The notes: generated from the sequence alone by a model not told the origin. DNA of 64,000 bases from Micromonospora carbonacea (GCF_014205165.1 NZ_JACHMZ010000001.1:2874501-2938500), one strand, 5' to 3'. Positions 26,942 to 39,166 are shown, numbered from the stretch's first letter. A program made the numbers and translations.

Positions 26942-27973
26942 ATGAACAGCAACGTCACCCGCCGGACCGCGATCGGGCTGGGCGCGGCAGCCGCCGCGCT
27001 CGCCGCCACCGGCCGGCCCGCCGCCGCCGCCGAGGGCCGGGCGTCCGCCGCGCCGGCCACGGGGACCCGCGCCACCGGCGGCGTCGAGGTGATCCGGCGG
27101 ACCTACCTCGAACAGAAGGCCGCGGCCGGCGGCGTGTGGCACTCGCACATCGCGATGGTCGACCGGGCCGGCACGCTCGCCACCGTCGTGGCCGACGACG
27201 CCGACCGCGTCACGCACGGCTACAGCGTGCAGAAGCTCGCCGTCGCCGTCGCCGTGATGGACAAGATCGACCGCGGGCAGCTCCGGCTGGACCAGCGGCT
27301 CGACCTGACCGCCGACATCATCCTCGGCGGCAGCGGCATCTACTTCCTGCAGACCGTCTGGGGCGACCAGGTCACCGTCGCCAACTTCCTCACCGCGATG
27401 CTGCTCGTCTCCGACAACACGGCCGTGCGGATGTGCGGCCGGGTGGTGCCGGCGCTGGAGATCAACGACATCCTCGCCGCGAAGGGGTTCGTCCACACCC
27501 GCGTCGAGCCCGTGGCCAACCCGAACCGGTTCTACCTCGGCGTCACCACGCCCCGCGAGACCCACGACCTGCTCTGGCGGCTGGCCAACAAGACCATCCT
27601 GACCCCGCGGTCCGCCGACTTCCTGCTCGGCATCCTGCGGTGGATCAACGGCTACCACGACGGGATCCGGCGCACCATGTCCTCGGCCGAGCGCAGCCGG
27701 GTCGCCACCAAGTACGGCGCCGACTACGACGAGCTGGGCGCGGCCCGGCACGAGGCCGGCATCATGTTCGACCCGGCGGGCGCGCCCACCCTGACCTACG
27801 CGCTGTTCGCCGACTCCCTCGGCGACCTGGACAACTACGGGTCGACCCACCCGGCGGTGCAGGCCCACGCGGTCCTCGGCCGGACCATGTTCGACGCGAT
27901 CTGCACCACCACCAACCGCGCGGCCCGCGCCCGGCACCACGTCCCGCCGTTCCGCCCGGTCGACGGCGGCTGA
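26942..27973 (+). CDS. Secreted class A beta-lactamase-like serine hydrolase
   Basis: 343 aa. The start is the ATG at 26942, with GGGGAGG upstream. A Tat signal (VTRRTAIGLGAAAAALAATG) is followed by a penicillin-recognising fold. The SxxK motif is S95-V-Q-K, SDN is present in LVSDNTAVRM, and the third motif is KYG rather than KTG. These carry the catalytic Ser and Lys, so the protein is likely active, but family members of this kind often act on cell-wall peptides or unknown esters rather than on antibiotics. It stands alone and ends at a strong shared terminator. Resistance function should not be assumed. Confidence 0.78.
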   Translation: MNSNVTRRTAIGLGAAAAALAATGRPAAAAEGRASAAPATGTRATGGVEVIRRTYLEQKAAAGGVWHSHIAMVDRAGTLATVVADDADRVTHGYSVQKLAVAVAVMDKIDRGQLRLDQRLDLTADIILGGSGIYFLQTVWGDQVTVANFLTAMLLVSDNTAVRMCGRVVPALEINDILAAKGFVHTRVEPVANPNRFYLGVTTPRETHDLLWRLANKTILTPRSADFLLGILRWINGYHDGIRRTMSSAERSRVATKYGADYDELGAARHEAGIMFDPAGAPTLTYALFADSLGDLDNYGSTHPAVQAHAVLGRTMFDAICTTTNRAARARHHVPPFRPVDGG

Positions 27974-28019
27974 CCCCCGCCGGCCGGGCCCGCTGTCAGG
28001 CGGGCCCGGCCGGCGGGGG

Positions 28020-28020
<1 letters not shown>
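27973..28020. terminator. Strong bidirectional terminator
   Basis: Perfect 20-bp arms flank an 8-nt loop (CTGTCAGG). It covers the whole gap between the beta-lactamase-like stop and the metH stop and touches both. Confidence 0.8.
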
Positions 28021-31622
<3,602 letters not shown>

Positions 31623-31645
31623 ACCGACCACCCCCGAAGTCTCGG

Positions 31646-31717
31646 AGGCGCCCTTGGTCCACATGCTCCCAGGTCGAGCGTGGCGGGCCGGGCCCGTCGC
31701 AGCGCCTCTCGGCCTGG
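31646..31717 (-). promoter_or_regulatory. Probable S-adenosylhomocysteine (SAH) riboswitch upstream of metH
   Basis: The minus-strand RNA shows P1 (CCAGGCCGAG with CUCGACCUGG, 9 of 10 pairs, 31708-31717 and 31669-31678), the conserved core GGCGCUGCGAC, a P2 hairpin CGGGC-CCG-GCCCG, the 3' junction CCACGCUCG, and a pseudoknot AGGCGC with GCGCCU (31646-31651). This is the layout of the SAH/ahcY RNA, which raises expression of SAH-recycling genes when SAH accumulates; metH is a known target type. A competing stem CUCUCG/CGAGAG (31721-31726 with 31706-31711) could be the unbound state. The match was made by eye. Confidence 0.65.
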
Positions 31718-31814
31718 TATCGAGAGACTACCGGATACCGGCCCAGAACCGTCGAATCGATCCCACCCAGTGCGACGGCCCGATCGCCACTAGGCTCGAC
31801 CCGGAGGTGTGGAG

Positions 31815-32684
31815 ATGAAACTCGGACTGCACTACTGGACGTTCTCGACCCCGGCCGACGCGGCGGCGATCGCGCCGACCCTGGCCGAGACCGCCACCCT
31901 CGCCGAGCAGGCGGGGTTCGCGTCGTTCACCGTGATGGACCACTACTTCCAGATGGAGGCCCAGGCCCCGGCCGAGGAGCCGATGCTGGAGGCGTACACG
32001 ACCCTCGGCTACGTCGCGGCGCTGACCCGGCGGATGACGCTGGGTGTGCTGGTCACCGGCGTCATGTACCGCCACCCGGGCCTGCTCGCCAAGATCGTCA
32101 CGACGCTGGACGTGCTCTCCGGCGGCCGGGCCCGCCTCGGCATCGGCGCGTCCTGGTACGAGCGGGAACAGCGCGGGCTCGGCGTGCCGGTCGTGCCGGT
32201 GGCCGAGCGGTTCGAGCGGCTGGAGGAGACGCTGCGCATCTGCCGGCAGATGTTCAGCGACGACGACGGGCCCTTCGAGGGCCGCCACTACCGGCTGGCC
32301 GAGACGCTCAACTCGCCGCAGCCGCTGCGCCGCCCGCACCCGCCGATCATGATCGGCGGCGGCGGCGAGCGCAAGACGCTGCTGCTGGTCGCCCGGTACG
32401 CCGACGCGTGCAACCTGTTCGGCTCCAGCCCCGACGACGTGGCCCGCAAGCTGGACGTGCTGCGCGGCCACTGCGCCGCCGAGGGCCGCGACTACGACGC
32501 CATCGAGAAGACGGCGATCGTGCTGCGGCCGCCGCTGGCCGACGTCGACGCGTTCGTCGCCGACGTGGCCGCGTACGCCGCGCTCGGGGTGACCGAGGTG
32601 CAGACGATGCCGGACCGGCACCCGGTGGAGTTCACCCGGCGGATCGCCGACGAGGTGCTGCCGAGGCTGGCCGACATCGGCTGA
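31815..32684 (+). CDS. Luciferase-like (LLM) F420-dependent oxidoreductase
   Basis: 289 aa. The start is the ATG at 31815, 7 nt after GGAGG; a GTG 6 nt earlier is too close to that site. A TIM-barrel of the LLM family is seen: MKLGLHYWTFSTP, FTVMDHYFQM, LGVLVTGVMYRHPGLLAKIVTTLDVLSGGRARLGIGASWYEREQRGLG, and PIMIGGGGERKTLLLVARYADACNLFG. Such actinomycete proteins mostly use coenzyme F420 to reduce or oxidise small molecules; the substrate is unknown. It is divergent from metH and shares a 150-bp upstream region with it. Confidence 0.85.
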   Translation: MKLGLHYWTFSTPADAAAIAPTLAETATLAEQAGFASFTVMDHYFQMEAQAPAEEPMLEAYTTLGYVAALTRRMTLGVLVTGVMYRHPGLLAKIVTTLDVLSGGRARLGIGASWYEREQRGLGVPVVPVAERFERLEETLRICRQMFSDDDGPFEGRHYRLAETLNSPQPLRRPHPPIMIGGGGERKTLLLVARYADACNLFGSSPDDVARKLDVLRGHCAAEGRDYDAIEKTAIVLRPPLADVDAFVADVAAYAALGVTEVQTMPDRHPVEFTRRIADEVLPRLADIG

Positions 32685-32704
32685 CCGGCCGCCCGGCTGA
32701 CCGG

Positions 32705-32731
32705 CCGCGCGCCCCGCCCGGCGGCGCGCGG
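32705..32731. terminator. Hairpin between convergent genes
   Basis: CCGCGCGCC and GGCGCGCGG pair perfectly over 9 bp, between the LLM stop (32684) and the FGGY kinase stop (32742). Confidence 0.5.
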
Positions 32732-32741
32732 GCCGGCCGGT

Positions 32742-34331
32742 CTACCGGCGCAGCCGCCGGTAGACCGGGGCCAGCCGCCGGTGCAGCAGGCGGTAGACGT
32801 CGAAGATCTCGTCGTACGTGGCCCGGTGCGCGGGCGTCGGCGCGAACACCCGGTCGCTGCGCATCAGCCCGGGCAGGTCGCCGAAGCCGACCATCCCGGT
32901 GCCGACCGCGCCGATCCAGCCCGCGCCCCGGGCGTTGACCGCCAGGGGGTTCGCGTCGCGCCGGATCTCGACGCCGAGCACGTCGGCGAAGATCTGGCAC
33001 CACGAGTCCGACAGCGCCCCGCCGCCGGTGATCGCCAGCGAGGTGACCGGCGCGCCGAGGAACCGGTCGACGGCCCGGAACAGCCACCGGGTGTTCAGGG
33101 CGACGCCCTCGAAGACCGCCCGCAGCAGGTCGGAGCGGTTGGTGTCCAGCGAGATGTTGAGGAACGCCGCGCGCAGGTGCGGGTCGTCGACCGGGGCGCG
33201 TTCGCCGTAGAGCCACGGGGTGTAGATGACGCCGTTCGCCCCCGGCGGCACCGTCGGGATGATCCGGTCGAACGCGTCGAAGATCGTGCCCTCGTCGCGG
33301 CTGACGTGCCCGGCGCCCAGCAGCGGGTCGTCGTACTCGACGACCTTGTCGCGCAGCCACGTCAGGTTGGCCCCGGCGGTGGCCTGCAACGCGGTCATCA
33401 GGTAGCGGTCGGGGATGGCGCACGGCACCGCGGCGATCCCGGCGACCACGTCGGTCTTCTTCGCCGGCACGTGCGCGGCGACCCACGACGAGGTGCCGAG
33501 ATAGAGGTGCGGCTGGTTGTCGCCGGTCGTGCCCGCCCCGATCGCGGCGGCCGTGTTGTCGATGGCCCCGGCCACCACCCGCACCGACCCCGGCAGGCCC
33601 AGGTGCGCGGCGGCGGCCGGCGACAGCGTGCCGATCACGTCGGTGCAGGCGACGATCGGCGGCAGCTTGTCCCGGTCGATGCCGCAGTCGGCGACCAGGG
33701 CGGGGGAGTAGCGGACGTCGCCCGGCCGCCGGTTGTCGGTCACCCACGAGGTGAGGATCGAGTCGACGGTGGCCACCGTCCGCCCGGTCAGCTTCAGGTT
33801 GATCCAGTCGAGCACGTTGAGGAACGACGCGGTGCGCGCGTACACCTGCGGCATCTCGTCGCGGACCAGCAGCATGTGCGCCGCCGGGTCCTTGCCGGTC
33901 GGCGACGGCATGCCGCCGGTGAGCCGCAGCCAGCGGGCGATCCGACGCGCCGACAATCCGTGGTACGCGGGAAAGCCGCCGAACTGGCGGCGCAGGTTCG
34001 CCGCGCCCCGCATGTCCAGCCAGCTGATGCACGCCGTCAACGGCTCACCGGCCGCGTCGACGGCGATGGTCCCCTCGCCCTGCGTGGAGGCGCACACCAC
34101 GGTGACCGCGCGCAGGTGCTCGGGGTGGGCCCGGCCCAGGTCGGCGGCGACCTGCCCGAGCGCGTCCCACCAGGCGCGGGGATCCTGCTCGGCCCCGCCG
34201 CCGGGCAGCACCCGCAGCGGCACGGCCCGCTCGGCCCAGCCGGTGACGGTGCCGTCGGCGGCGACGAGGGCGGCCTTCATCCCCGAGGTGCCCAGGTCGA
34301 TCGCGAGCACCTGCGGTGCCGTGGCTGCCAC
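32742..34331 (-). CDS. FGGY-family carbohydrate kinase
   Basis: 529 aa. The start is the GTG at 34331, 4 bp after the stop of the upstream fusion gene. It is a two-domain ASKHA kinase: the first phosphate motif LAIDLGTSGMKAALV at the start, the middle GAIDNTAAAIGAGTT and YLGTSSWV, and the adenosine motif TGGGALSDSWCQIFADVLG near residue 430. Family members phosphorylate xylulose, fuculose, erythritol and similar sugars. Coupling to a class II aldolase domain, which cleaves sugar phosphates, suggests kinase and aldolase act in one pathway. The sugar is unknown. Confidence 0.87.
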   Translation of the reverse strand: MAATAPQVLAIDLGTSGMKAALVAADGTVTGWAERAVPLRVLPGGGAEQDPRAWWDALGQVAADLGRAHPEHLRAVTVVCASTQGEGTIAVDAAGEPLTACISWLDMRGAANLRRQFGGFPAYHGLSARRIARWLRLTGGMPSPTGKDPAAHMLLVRDEMPQVYARTASFLNVLDWINLKLTGRTVATVDSILTSWVTDNRRPGDVRYSPALVADCGIDRDKLPPIVACTDVIGTLSPAAAAHLGLPGSVRVVAGAIDNTAAAIGAGTTGDNQPHLYLGTSSWVAAHVPAKKTDVVAGIAAVPCAIPDRYLMTALQATAGANLTWLRDKVVEYDDPLLGAGHVSRDEGTIFDAFDRIIPTVPPGANGVIYTPWLYGERAPVDDPHLRAAFLNISLDTNRSDLLRAVFEGVALNTRWLFRAVDRFLGAPVTSLAITGGGALSDSWCQIFADVLGVEIRRDANPLAVNARGAGWIGAVGTGMVGFGDLPGLMRSDRVFAPTPAHRATYDEIFDVYRLLHRRLAPVYRRLRR

Positions 34332-34335
34332 CTGA

Positions 34336-36627
34336 TCAGACCCCTTCGACCAGCGCGAACACCTGGTCGAACCGCGCGAGCGCGTCGTCGATGACCTCGT
34401 CGGTGTCGGCCATCGAGGTGTACATCCGCGAGCCGGCCAGGGTGATGATGCCGTGCGCAGCGTACGCCGCGCCCATCTGCTCCATCAGCCGCTTGCGGGC
34501 CTTGTTCTCCTTGAGCAGCTTCACCGGGTGGCGCATGTCCAGCAGCATGACGCCGCTGCACTCCAGGTGCACGATCGAGCCCTGGTTGTAGGCGACGTAC
34601 GGCAGGCCGTAGCGGTCGATGAGCCGTTGCAGGCCCCGGGTGAGCCGGTCGCCGGCCCGCCCGGCGATGACCGGCGCGTTCGTGCGCGCCATCTCCTCGA
34701 TGGCGAAGTAGCCGGCCGCGCAGGACAGCGGGTTCGCCGACAGGGTCCCGCCGACCTGGATGTGCGCGCCGCTCTTGCCGTCCAGGCCGGAGCCGAAGAC
34801 CGCCATCACGTCGGCGCGACCGCCGACGCCGCCGGCCATCGGGTACCCGCCGGAGACCGCCTTGCCCAGCACCGTCAGGTCGGGGGTGACGCCGAAGTAG
34901 CCGGCCGCGCCGCCCAGGCCGAGGCGGAACCCGGTGACCACCTCGTCGAAGACCAGCAGCGCGCCGAACTCGTCGCAGAGCTGGCGTACCTTGGCGTTGA
35001 AGTCGCGCGGCACCGGCCGGGTGCCGGACTCCGGGCCGACGGGCTCGACCACGACGGCGGCCGTGCCGCCCCGCAGCCGGTTCTCGATCAGCTTGCGTCG
35101 CAGCTGCCCCAGGTCGTGCGGGAACGCCTCCCGGGTGCGGCTCGTCGCGCCGAAGGGGATGCCCTTGGCGTTCATCCGGTAGGTGCCGGGCACCCGCAGC
35201 CCGTAGACCATCGTGTCGGACCAGCCGTGGTACGCGCCGCCGACCTTGATCACCATCTTCTTGCCGGTGAACGCCCGCGCCCCGCGCACGGCGGCCATCA
35301 CCGCCTCGGTGCCCGAGCCGAGCGCCCGGTACATCTCCACGTGCGGCAGGTACCGGTGGATGATCTCGGCGAGCTTCAGCTCGTACTCGTGGAACAGGCC
35401 GGTGACCGGCCCGGACGCCCGAACCACCTCCGCGACCCGCTCGTTGACCGGCCCGTAGTTGCTGCCCAGGATCGTCGGGCCGCCGGCCTGGAGGAAGTCG
35501 ATGTAGGTGTTGCCGTCGCGGTCGACCAGGTGCGCGCCCTCGGCCCGCTCGATCGCCAGGGGGAACGGGTAGTTGAACGCCAGGTTGTGCTGCACGCCGC
35601 CGGGGATGCGCCGCTTCGCCCGGTCGGTGATCTCCCGGCTGGCCCGGCACTTGGTGTCGTAGTAGTTGAGCACGTCGAGCAGCGCGTCGTGGCGCAGCCC
35701 GCGGATCGGCTGGGCGACCAGCGCCCTCAGCCGGCGCAGCACGTCGTCGACGTCGGGATACTCGCTGATCGCGTAGCCGAGCCGGGCCGCCTCGCCGCCT
35801 TCCGTCTTCCCCTCGCTGGGCGCGGCGAGCTTTCCCTCGGTGGGCGCGGCGGGCTTTCCCTCGGTGGGCGCGGCGAGCGCGGCGGCCGTCGCGTCGGCGC
35901 TGGGCAGCTCCTCGTCGGCGGGCACCCGCAGCGGCGACACCGCCTCGGTGATCTGGGCGGCGATCCGCTTCTCGTCGGCGCGCAGCTTGCCGAAGGCGAC
36001 CTCGCGGATCGCCGTCGGGATCGTGTAGACCTTCCCCGTCTCGGTGGTCAGCGCCAGCAGGTAGGCGATCGACACCTTCTCCAGCAGCGCCATGTTGAAC
36101 ACCGCCCGGTCCGGGTCCGTGCCGAGGGCGACGATCCCGTGGTTGGCGATGATGAACGCGTTGTCCCCGCCGGCGACCTTCTTCTGCACGTTCCTCGCCA
36201 GGAACCCCGTGCCCGACGGGGCGTAGTCGACGATGGCGACCCGCTTGCCGAGGAAGCGCACCTGCTCGTCGGTGAGCGCCGGGATCGGCCGGCGCAGGAA
36301 GGCCAGCGCCGAGGCGTACGGCTGGTGGGTGTGCACGATCGCGTTGACGTCCGGCCGCTGCCGGTAGATGTTGGCGTGCATCCCGCACTCGATCGACGGC
36401 GCGAGGCCCGTGCCGGAGTCGTCGGGCACGTGCTTTCCGGCGAAGTCGACGATGCAGACGTCCTCGACGCGCATCCGGTCGTAGTCGTAGTTGCTGGGGG
36501 TGACCGCGTACAGCTCGTGGCCGGGCACCCGGACCGACACGTTGCCCTCCGTGGCCTTGAGGTAGCCACGGGCGAGCATGGTGCGGCACATGTCGACGAC
36601 GTGCTGGCGGGACGTGCGGTGCTCCAC
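34336..36627 (-). CDS. Fusion of a class II aldolase with a class III aminotransferase
   Basis: 763 aa. The start is the GTG at 36627, with GAGGAGAG upstream. Residues 1-215 form a class II (fuculose-type) aldolase with its zinc site: GNVSVRVPG, the catalytic Glu in APSIECG, the HTH of AIVHTHQPYA, and NHGIVALG. A linker with three 8-residue repeats (AAPTEGKP type) follows. Residues about 310-763 are a PLP aminotransferase of the glutamate-1-semialdehyde type: IPGGVQHNLAF, GSGTEAVMAAVR, FDEVVTGFRLG and the PLP lysine in VLGKAVSGGYP. Both active sites look intact. One chain that both cleaves and aminates, or handles an amino sugar, is unusual. The partner is the FGGY kinase, and control is probably by the divergent PucR-type protein. 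Confidence 0.85.
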   Translation of the reverse strand: MEHRTSRQHVVDMCRTMLARGYLKATEGNVSVRVPGHELYAVTPSNYDYDRMRVEDVCIVDFAGKHVPDDSGTGLAPSIECGMHANIYRQRPDVNAIVHTHQPYASALAFLRRPIPALTDEQVRFLGKRVAIVDYAPSGTGFLARNVQKKVAGGDNAFIIANHGIVALGTDPDRAVFNMALLEKVSIAYLLALTTETGKVYTIPTAIREVAFGKLRADEKRIAAQITEAVSPLRVPADEELPSADATAAALAAPTEGKPAAPTEGKLAAPSEGKTEGGEAARLGYAISEYPDVDDVLRRLRALVAQPIRGLRHDALLDVLNYYDTKCRASREITDRAKRRIPGGVQHNLAFNYPFPLAIERAEGAHLVDRDGNTYIDFLQAGGPTILGSNYGPVNERVAEVVRASGPVTGLFHEYELKLAEIIHRYLPHVEMYRALGSGTEAVMAAVRGARAFTGKKMVIKVGGAYHGWSDTMVYGLRVPGTYRMNAKGIPFGATSRTREAFPHDLGQLRRKLIENRLRGGTAAVVVEPVGPESGTRPVPRDFNAKVRQLCDEFGALLVFDEVVTGFRLGLGGAAGYFGVTPDLTVLGKAVSGGYPMAGGVGGRADVMAVFGSGLDGKSGAHIQVGGTLSANPLSCAAGYFAIEEMARTNAPVIAGRAGDRLTRGLQRLIDRYGLPYVAYNQGSIVHLECSGVMLLDMRHPVKLLKENKARKRLMEQMGAAYAAHGIITLAGSRMYTSMADTDEVIDDALARFDQVFALVEGV
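35807..35878 (-). repeat. Three 24-bp tandem repeats in the interdomain linker
   Basis: Copies lie at 35807-35830, 35831-35854 and 35855-35878; the last two differ by a single base. They code for 8-residue units of the AAPTEGK kind joining the aldolase and aminotransferase domains, so linker length may vary between strains. Confidence 0.75.
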
Positions 36628-36742
36628 GGCGCTCTCCTCGGTCGGGCCACGGCGGATCGGCGGGGATGCCCGTCGGGGTCCATCGTCGCCGGGCGGCCGA
36701 CGCGGAGCACCGTCCCGCCGGACGCGAGAATCGGGCCCCCGA

Positions 36743-36759
36743 TTGTCACCGCGTGACAA
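36743..36759. promoter_or_regulatory. Operator between the PucR-type gene and the aldolase-aminotransferase gene
   Basis: TTGTCAC-CGC-GTGACAA is a perfect 7+7 inverted repeat in the 141-bp divergent region, 9 bp before the PucR-type start. It is the natural candidate site for that regulator and for control of both directions. Confidence 0.65.
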
Positions 36760-36768
36760 AATCGCGGG

Positions 36769-37974
36769 ATGACCGCGCCCGTCACGCCCTGGCAGCGGCT
36801 CCCCGCCGACCTGGCCGCCGCGATGCGCCCCCACCTGCCCGCCACCGTCGGGGCGGTCGCGGCGGCGGTCACCGAGGCCACCCCGGCCTTCGCCGCCATC
36901 TCCGACGCCAAGTTCGCCCGGGACGTGCGCACCGCCGTGCAGGTCGCGTTCGAGCGCTTCGTCGACCTCGTCGGCACCGCCGAGCCCGCCCTGCCGCCGC
37001 GCGTGCGGGACGTGTTCGTGGCGCTCGGCGCGGGCGAGGCGCGCGAGGACCGGGGGCCGGAGGCGCTGCTGGCGGCGCAGCGGACGGCGGCACGGCTGAT
37101 GCTGCGCACCGCGTCGGAGTCGCTGGCCCGGCTGCGCCCCGTCGACACCGCGGAGCTGATCGACCTGTCCGACGCCATCACCGCGTACGTCGACGAGCTG
37201 GCCGCCGCGAGCACCGACGGCTACGCCCTCCAGCTGCGCGAGCAGGCCGGGGAGGGCGACCGGCGACGCCGGCAGCTCGCCGAGCTGCTGCTGCGCGGCG
37301 ACGGGCTGCCCGCCGCAGTCGGGGCCGCCGCCGCGCGGATCGGCTGGCCGCGCCTCGACGAGGTGACGCCGGTCCTGCTGCCGCTGGAACAGGCCCGCGA
37401 CGCCCGGTTCCGCTACGGCGCGGACGGCCTCGTGGTCGAACGCGCCCGCGACGCCGTGCTGCTGCTGCGGGCCGGCCCCCGCTCCGCCCGCCCGCAGCTC
37501 GCCGAGGCCCTCGCGGGGCGCGGGGCGGTGGTGGGGCCGGCGCTGGGCTGGGCGCAGCTGCCGGCGGCGGTCCGGCTCGCCGAGCTGACCGCCGGGCCGG
37601 CCGGGGCGGACCCGGGCCCGGTCTTCGTCGACGACCACCTGGTCGCGCTGACCCTGCGCGGGGAGGCCGGCGCGCTGGCCGTGCTCACCGCCCGCCGGCT
37701 CGCGCCCCTGGCGCACCTGCGCCCGGCCCAGCGGGAGAGCCTGCTGGTGACCCTGCACAGCTGGCTGCGGCACTGGGGCTCGCGCGCCGAGGTCGCCAGC
37801 GAGCTGTACGTGCACCCGCAGACCGTCAGCTACCGCATCAGACGCCTGCGTGAGCTGTACGGCGACGACCTGACCGACCCGACCGCCCGCACGGAACTCC
37901 TCCTGGTCCTGGCCGCCCGCCCCACCCCCGGCTCGGCGTCCGGCCACGGCTCGGCCCTCGGGCCCGCTCGGTGA
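36769..37974 (+). CDS. PucR/CdaR-type transcriptional regulator
   Basis: 401 aa. The start is the ATG at 36769; only a weak GCGGG lies before it. The N-terminal 250 residues are an Arg/Ala-rich region without a known sensor motif. The C-terminus has the PucR helix-turn-helix: LLVTLHSWLRHWGSRAEVAS, then LYVHPQTVSYRIRRLRELYG. PucR proteins commonly activate catabolic operons for nitrogen compounds or sugars. It is divergent from the aldolase-aminotransferase and FGGY genes and separated from them by a perfect palindrome, so it is their likely regulator. Confidence 0.83.
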   Translation: MTAPVTPWQRLPADLAAAMRPHLPATVGAVAAAVTEATPAFAAISDAKFARDVRTAVQVAFERFVDLVGTAEPALPPRVRDVFVALGAGEAREDRGPEALLAAQRTAARLMLRTASESLARLRPVDTAELIDLSDAITAYVDELAAASTDGYALQLREQAGEGDRRRRQLAELLLRGDGLPAAVGAAAARIGWPRLDEVTPVLLPLEQARDARFRYGADGLVVERARDAVLLLRAGPRSARPQLAEALAGRGAVVGPALGWAQLPAAVRLAELTAGPAGADPGPVFVDDHLVALTLRGEAGALAVLTARRLAPLAHLRPAQRESLLVTLHSWLRHWGSRAEVASELYVHPQTVSYRIRRLRELYGDDLTDPTARTELLLVLAARPTPGSASGHGSALGPAR

Positions 37975-38024
37975 CCAGGAGGACAGCGTCAACTTCGATC
38001 TTCACGGCGACGCAGACCTCTTGA

Positions 38025-38606
38025 TCACCCGGGCGGGGTGGGGTGGGGCCAGGTGGTGAGGAGGGTGTCCAGGGCGTCCAGGATCCGGGTCCAGGTCTCC
38101 TGGGTGTCGGGGGCGCTGTGGTCGAACCCGCCCCCCAGCTCCAGGCTGACGTAGCCGTGGAAGACGCTGCCCAGCAGCCGGACCGCGTGCGTCTGGTCGG
38201 GTTCGGCCAGGTCGTACCCCCGCAGGATCGCCCGGAGCATCCGCGCGTGCCGGACGCCGGCGCTGGCGGCGGCCGTCTGCGGGTCGAGCCGGAGCTGGGC
38301 GGCGGCGTAGCGGCCCGGGTGCTCCCGGGCATAGCCGCGGTAGACGTTCGCCACGGCGGTCAGCGCGTCCTTGCCGGACCGCCCGGCCAGGGCGTCGGCG
38401 GCGCGGGTGGCGAGCTCGTCCAGGGCGAGCAGGGCGATCCGGGTCCTGAGGTCCTGGGAGTTTCGCAGGTGTGAGTAGAGGCTGGCGACGGTGACGCCGA
38501 ACCGCCTGGCGACCGCCGAGACGGTCACCTGGTCGAAGCCGACCTCGTCGGCCAGCTCCGCCCCGGCCAGGGTCAGGCGTGCTGCGGTGAGTCCGGCGCG
38601 GGCCAC
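38025..38606 (-). CDS. TetR-family regulator
   Basis: 193 aa. The start is the GTG at 38606, with GAGGAGG upstream; the frame opens at 38660, but that region is the operator. The helix-turn-helix is FDQVTVSAVARRFGVTVASLYSHLR (about residues 22-46). The C-terminal part resembles the TetR_C_33 (WHG) type, ending GFDHSAPDTQETWTRILDALDTLL. The palindrome at 38640-38660 lies between it and the divergent FBP-like gene, so it probably represses both. Confidence 0.85.
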   Translation of the reverse strand: MARAGLTAARLTLAGAELADEVGFDQVTVSAVARRFGVTVASLYSHLRNSQDLRTRIALLALDELATRAADALAGRSGKDALTAVANVYRGYAREHPGRYAAAQLRLDPQTAAASAGVRHARMLRAILRGYDLAEPDQTHAVRLLGSVFHGYVSLELGGGFDHSAPDTQETWTRILDALDTLLTTWPHPTPPG

Positions 38607-38618
38607 GATCCTCCTCGG

Positions 38619-38660
38619 TTGCCTAAGTCGATTATGCGTTTGCCTAAAGTCTTTAGGCAA
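38619..38660. promoter_or_regulatory. TetR operator with an extra half-site
   Basis: TTGCCTAAA-GTC-TTTAGGCAA (38640-38660) is a perfect 9+9 inverted repeat. A further half-site TTGCCTAAG begins at 38619. It ends 14 bp before the FBP-like start. Confidence 0.7.
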
Positions 38661-38674
38661 CCTAGCGTGCCATC

Positions 38675-39166
38675 ATGGAGCCGCTGACCGAGCAACAGAT
38701 CCGTGCCGCGTTCCTCAACTGCACCAAGGGCGAGGCGAAGCGCCTGTCCGTGCCGCGCGACCTGGCCGACCGCCCCTGGGCCGACCTGGACTACCTCGGC
38801 TGGCGGGACCCGCAGGCACCGGACCGCGCCTACCTCGTCACCGTGCTCGACGGTCGCCCGACGGCCCTCGCGCTGCGCTGCCCCAGCCCCACCGCCGCGC
38901 AGCGACCGCGCGGCATGTGCTCGATCTGCCTCACCACCCCGGCCGGCGGCGTCTCGCTGATGGTCGCGCGCCGGGCGGGCCGGCCCGGGCAGCAGGGCAA
39001 CACCGTCGGCACGTACGTCTGTAGCGACCTCGCCTGTTCCCTGTACGTGCGCGGCAGGAAGGACGCCGGGCCCGGCGCGCGCCTCCAGGAGTCGTTGACC
39101 CTGGAGGAGAAGGTCCAGCGGACGGTGGCCCACCTCGCCGCGTTCGTCGCCAGAGTGACCGCCTGA
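38675..39166 (+). CDS. FBP-domain (FusB-like) treble-clef zinc protein
   Basis: 163 aa. The start is the ATG at 38675, inside a short leader after the TetR operator. It opens MEPLTEQQIRAAFLNCTKGE and has the four zinc cysteines of the FBP fold: MCSIC (C-x2-C) and VCSDLAC (C-x4-C), followed by YVRGRK. Staphylococcal FusB/FusC bind elongation factor G and free it from fusidic acid; actinobacterial relatives are common and their natural job is less clear. A TetR partner and perfect operator fit an inducible ribosome-protection role, which is inference. Confidence 0.8.
   Translation: MEPLTEQQIRAAFLNCTKGEAKRLSVPRDLADRPWADLDYLGWRDPQAPDRAYLVTVLDGRPTALALRCPSPTAAQRPRGMCSICLTTPAGGVSLMVARRAGRPGQQGNTVGTYVCSDLACSLYVRGRKDAGPGARLQESLTLEEKVQRTVAHLAAFVARVTA

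Noticed and set aside
26942..27973. Antibiotic-resistance beta-lactamase
   Set aside because: The fold and SxxK/SDN motifs are present, but the third motif is KYG and nothing in the context points to resistance.
31665..31814. Cobalamin riboswitch before metH
   Set aside because: No B12-box sequence is visible and the space is too short; the SAH-type fold explains the region better.
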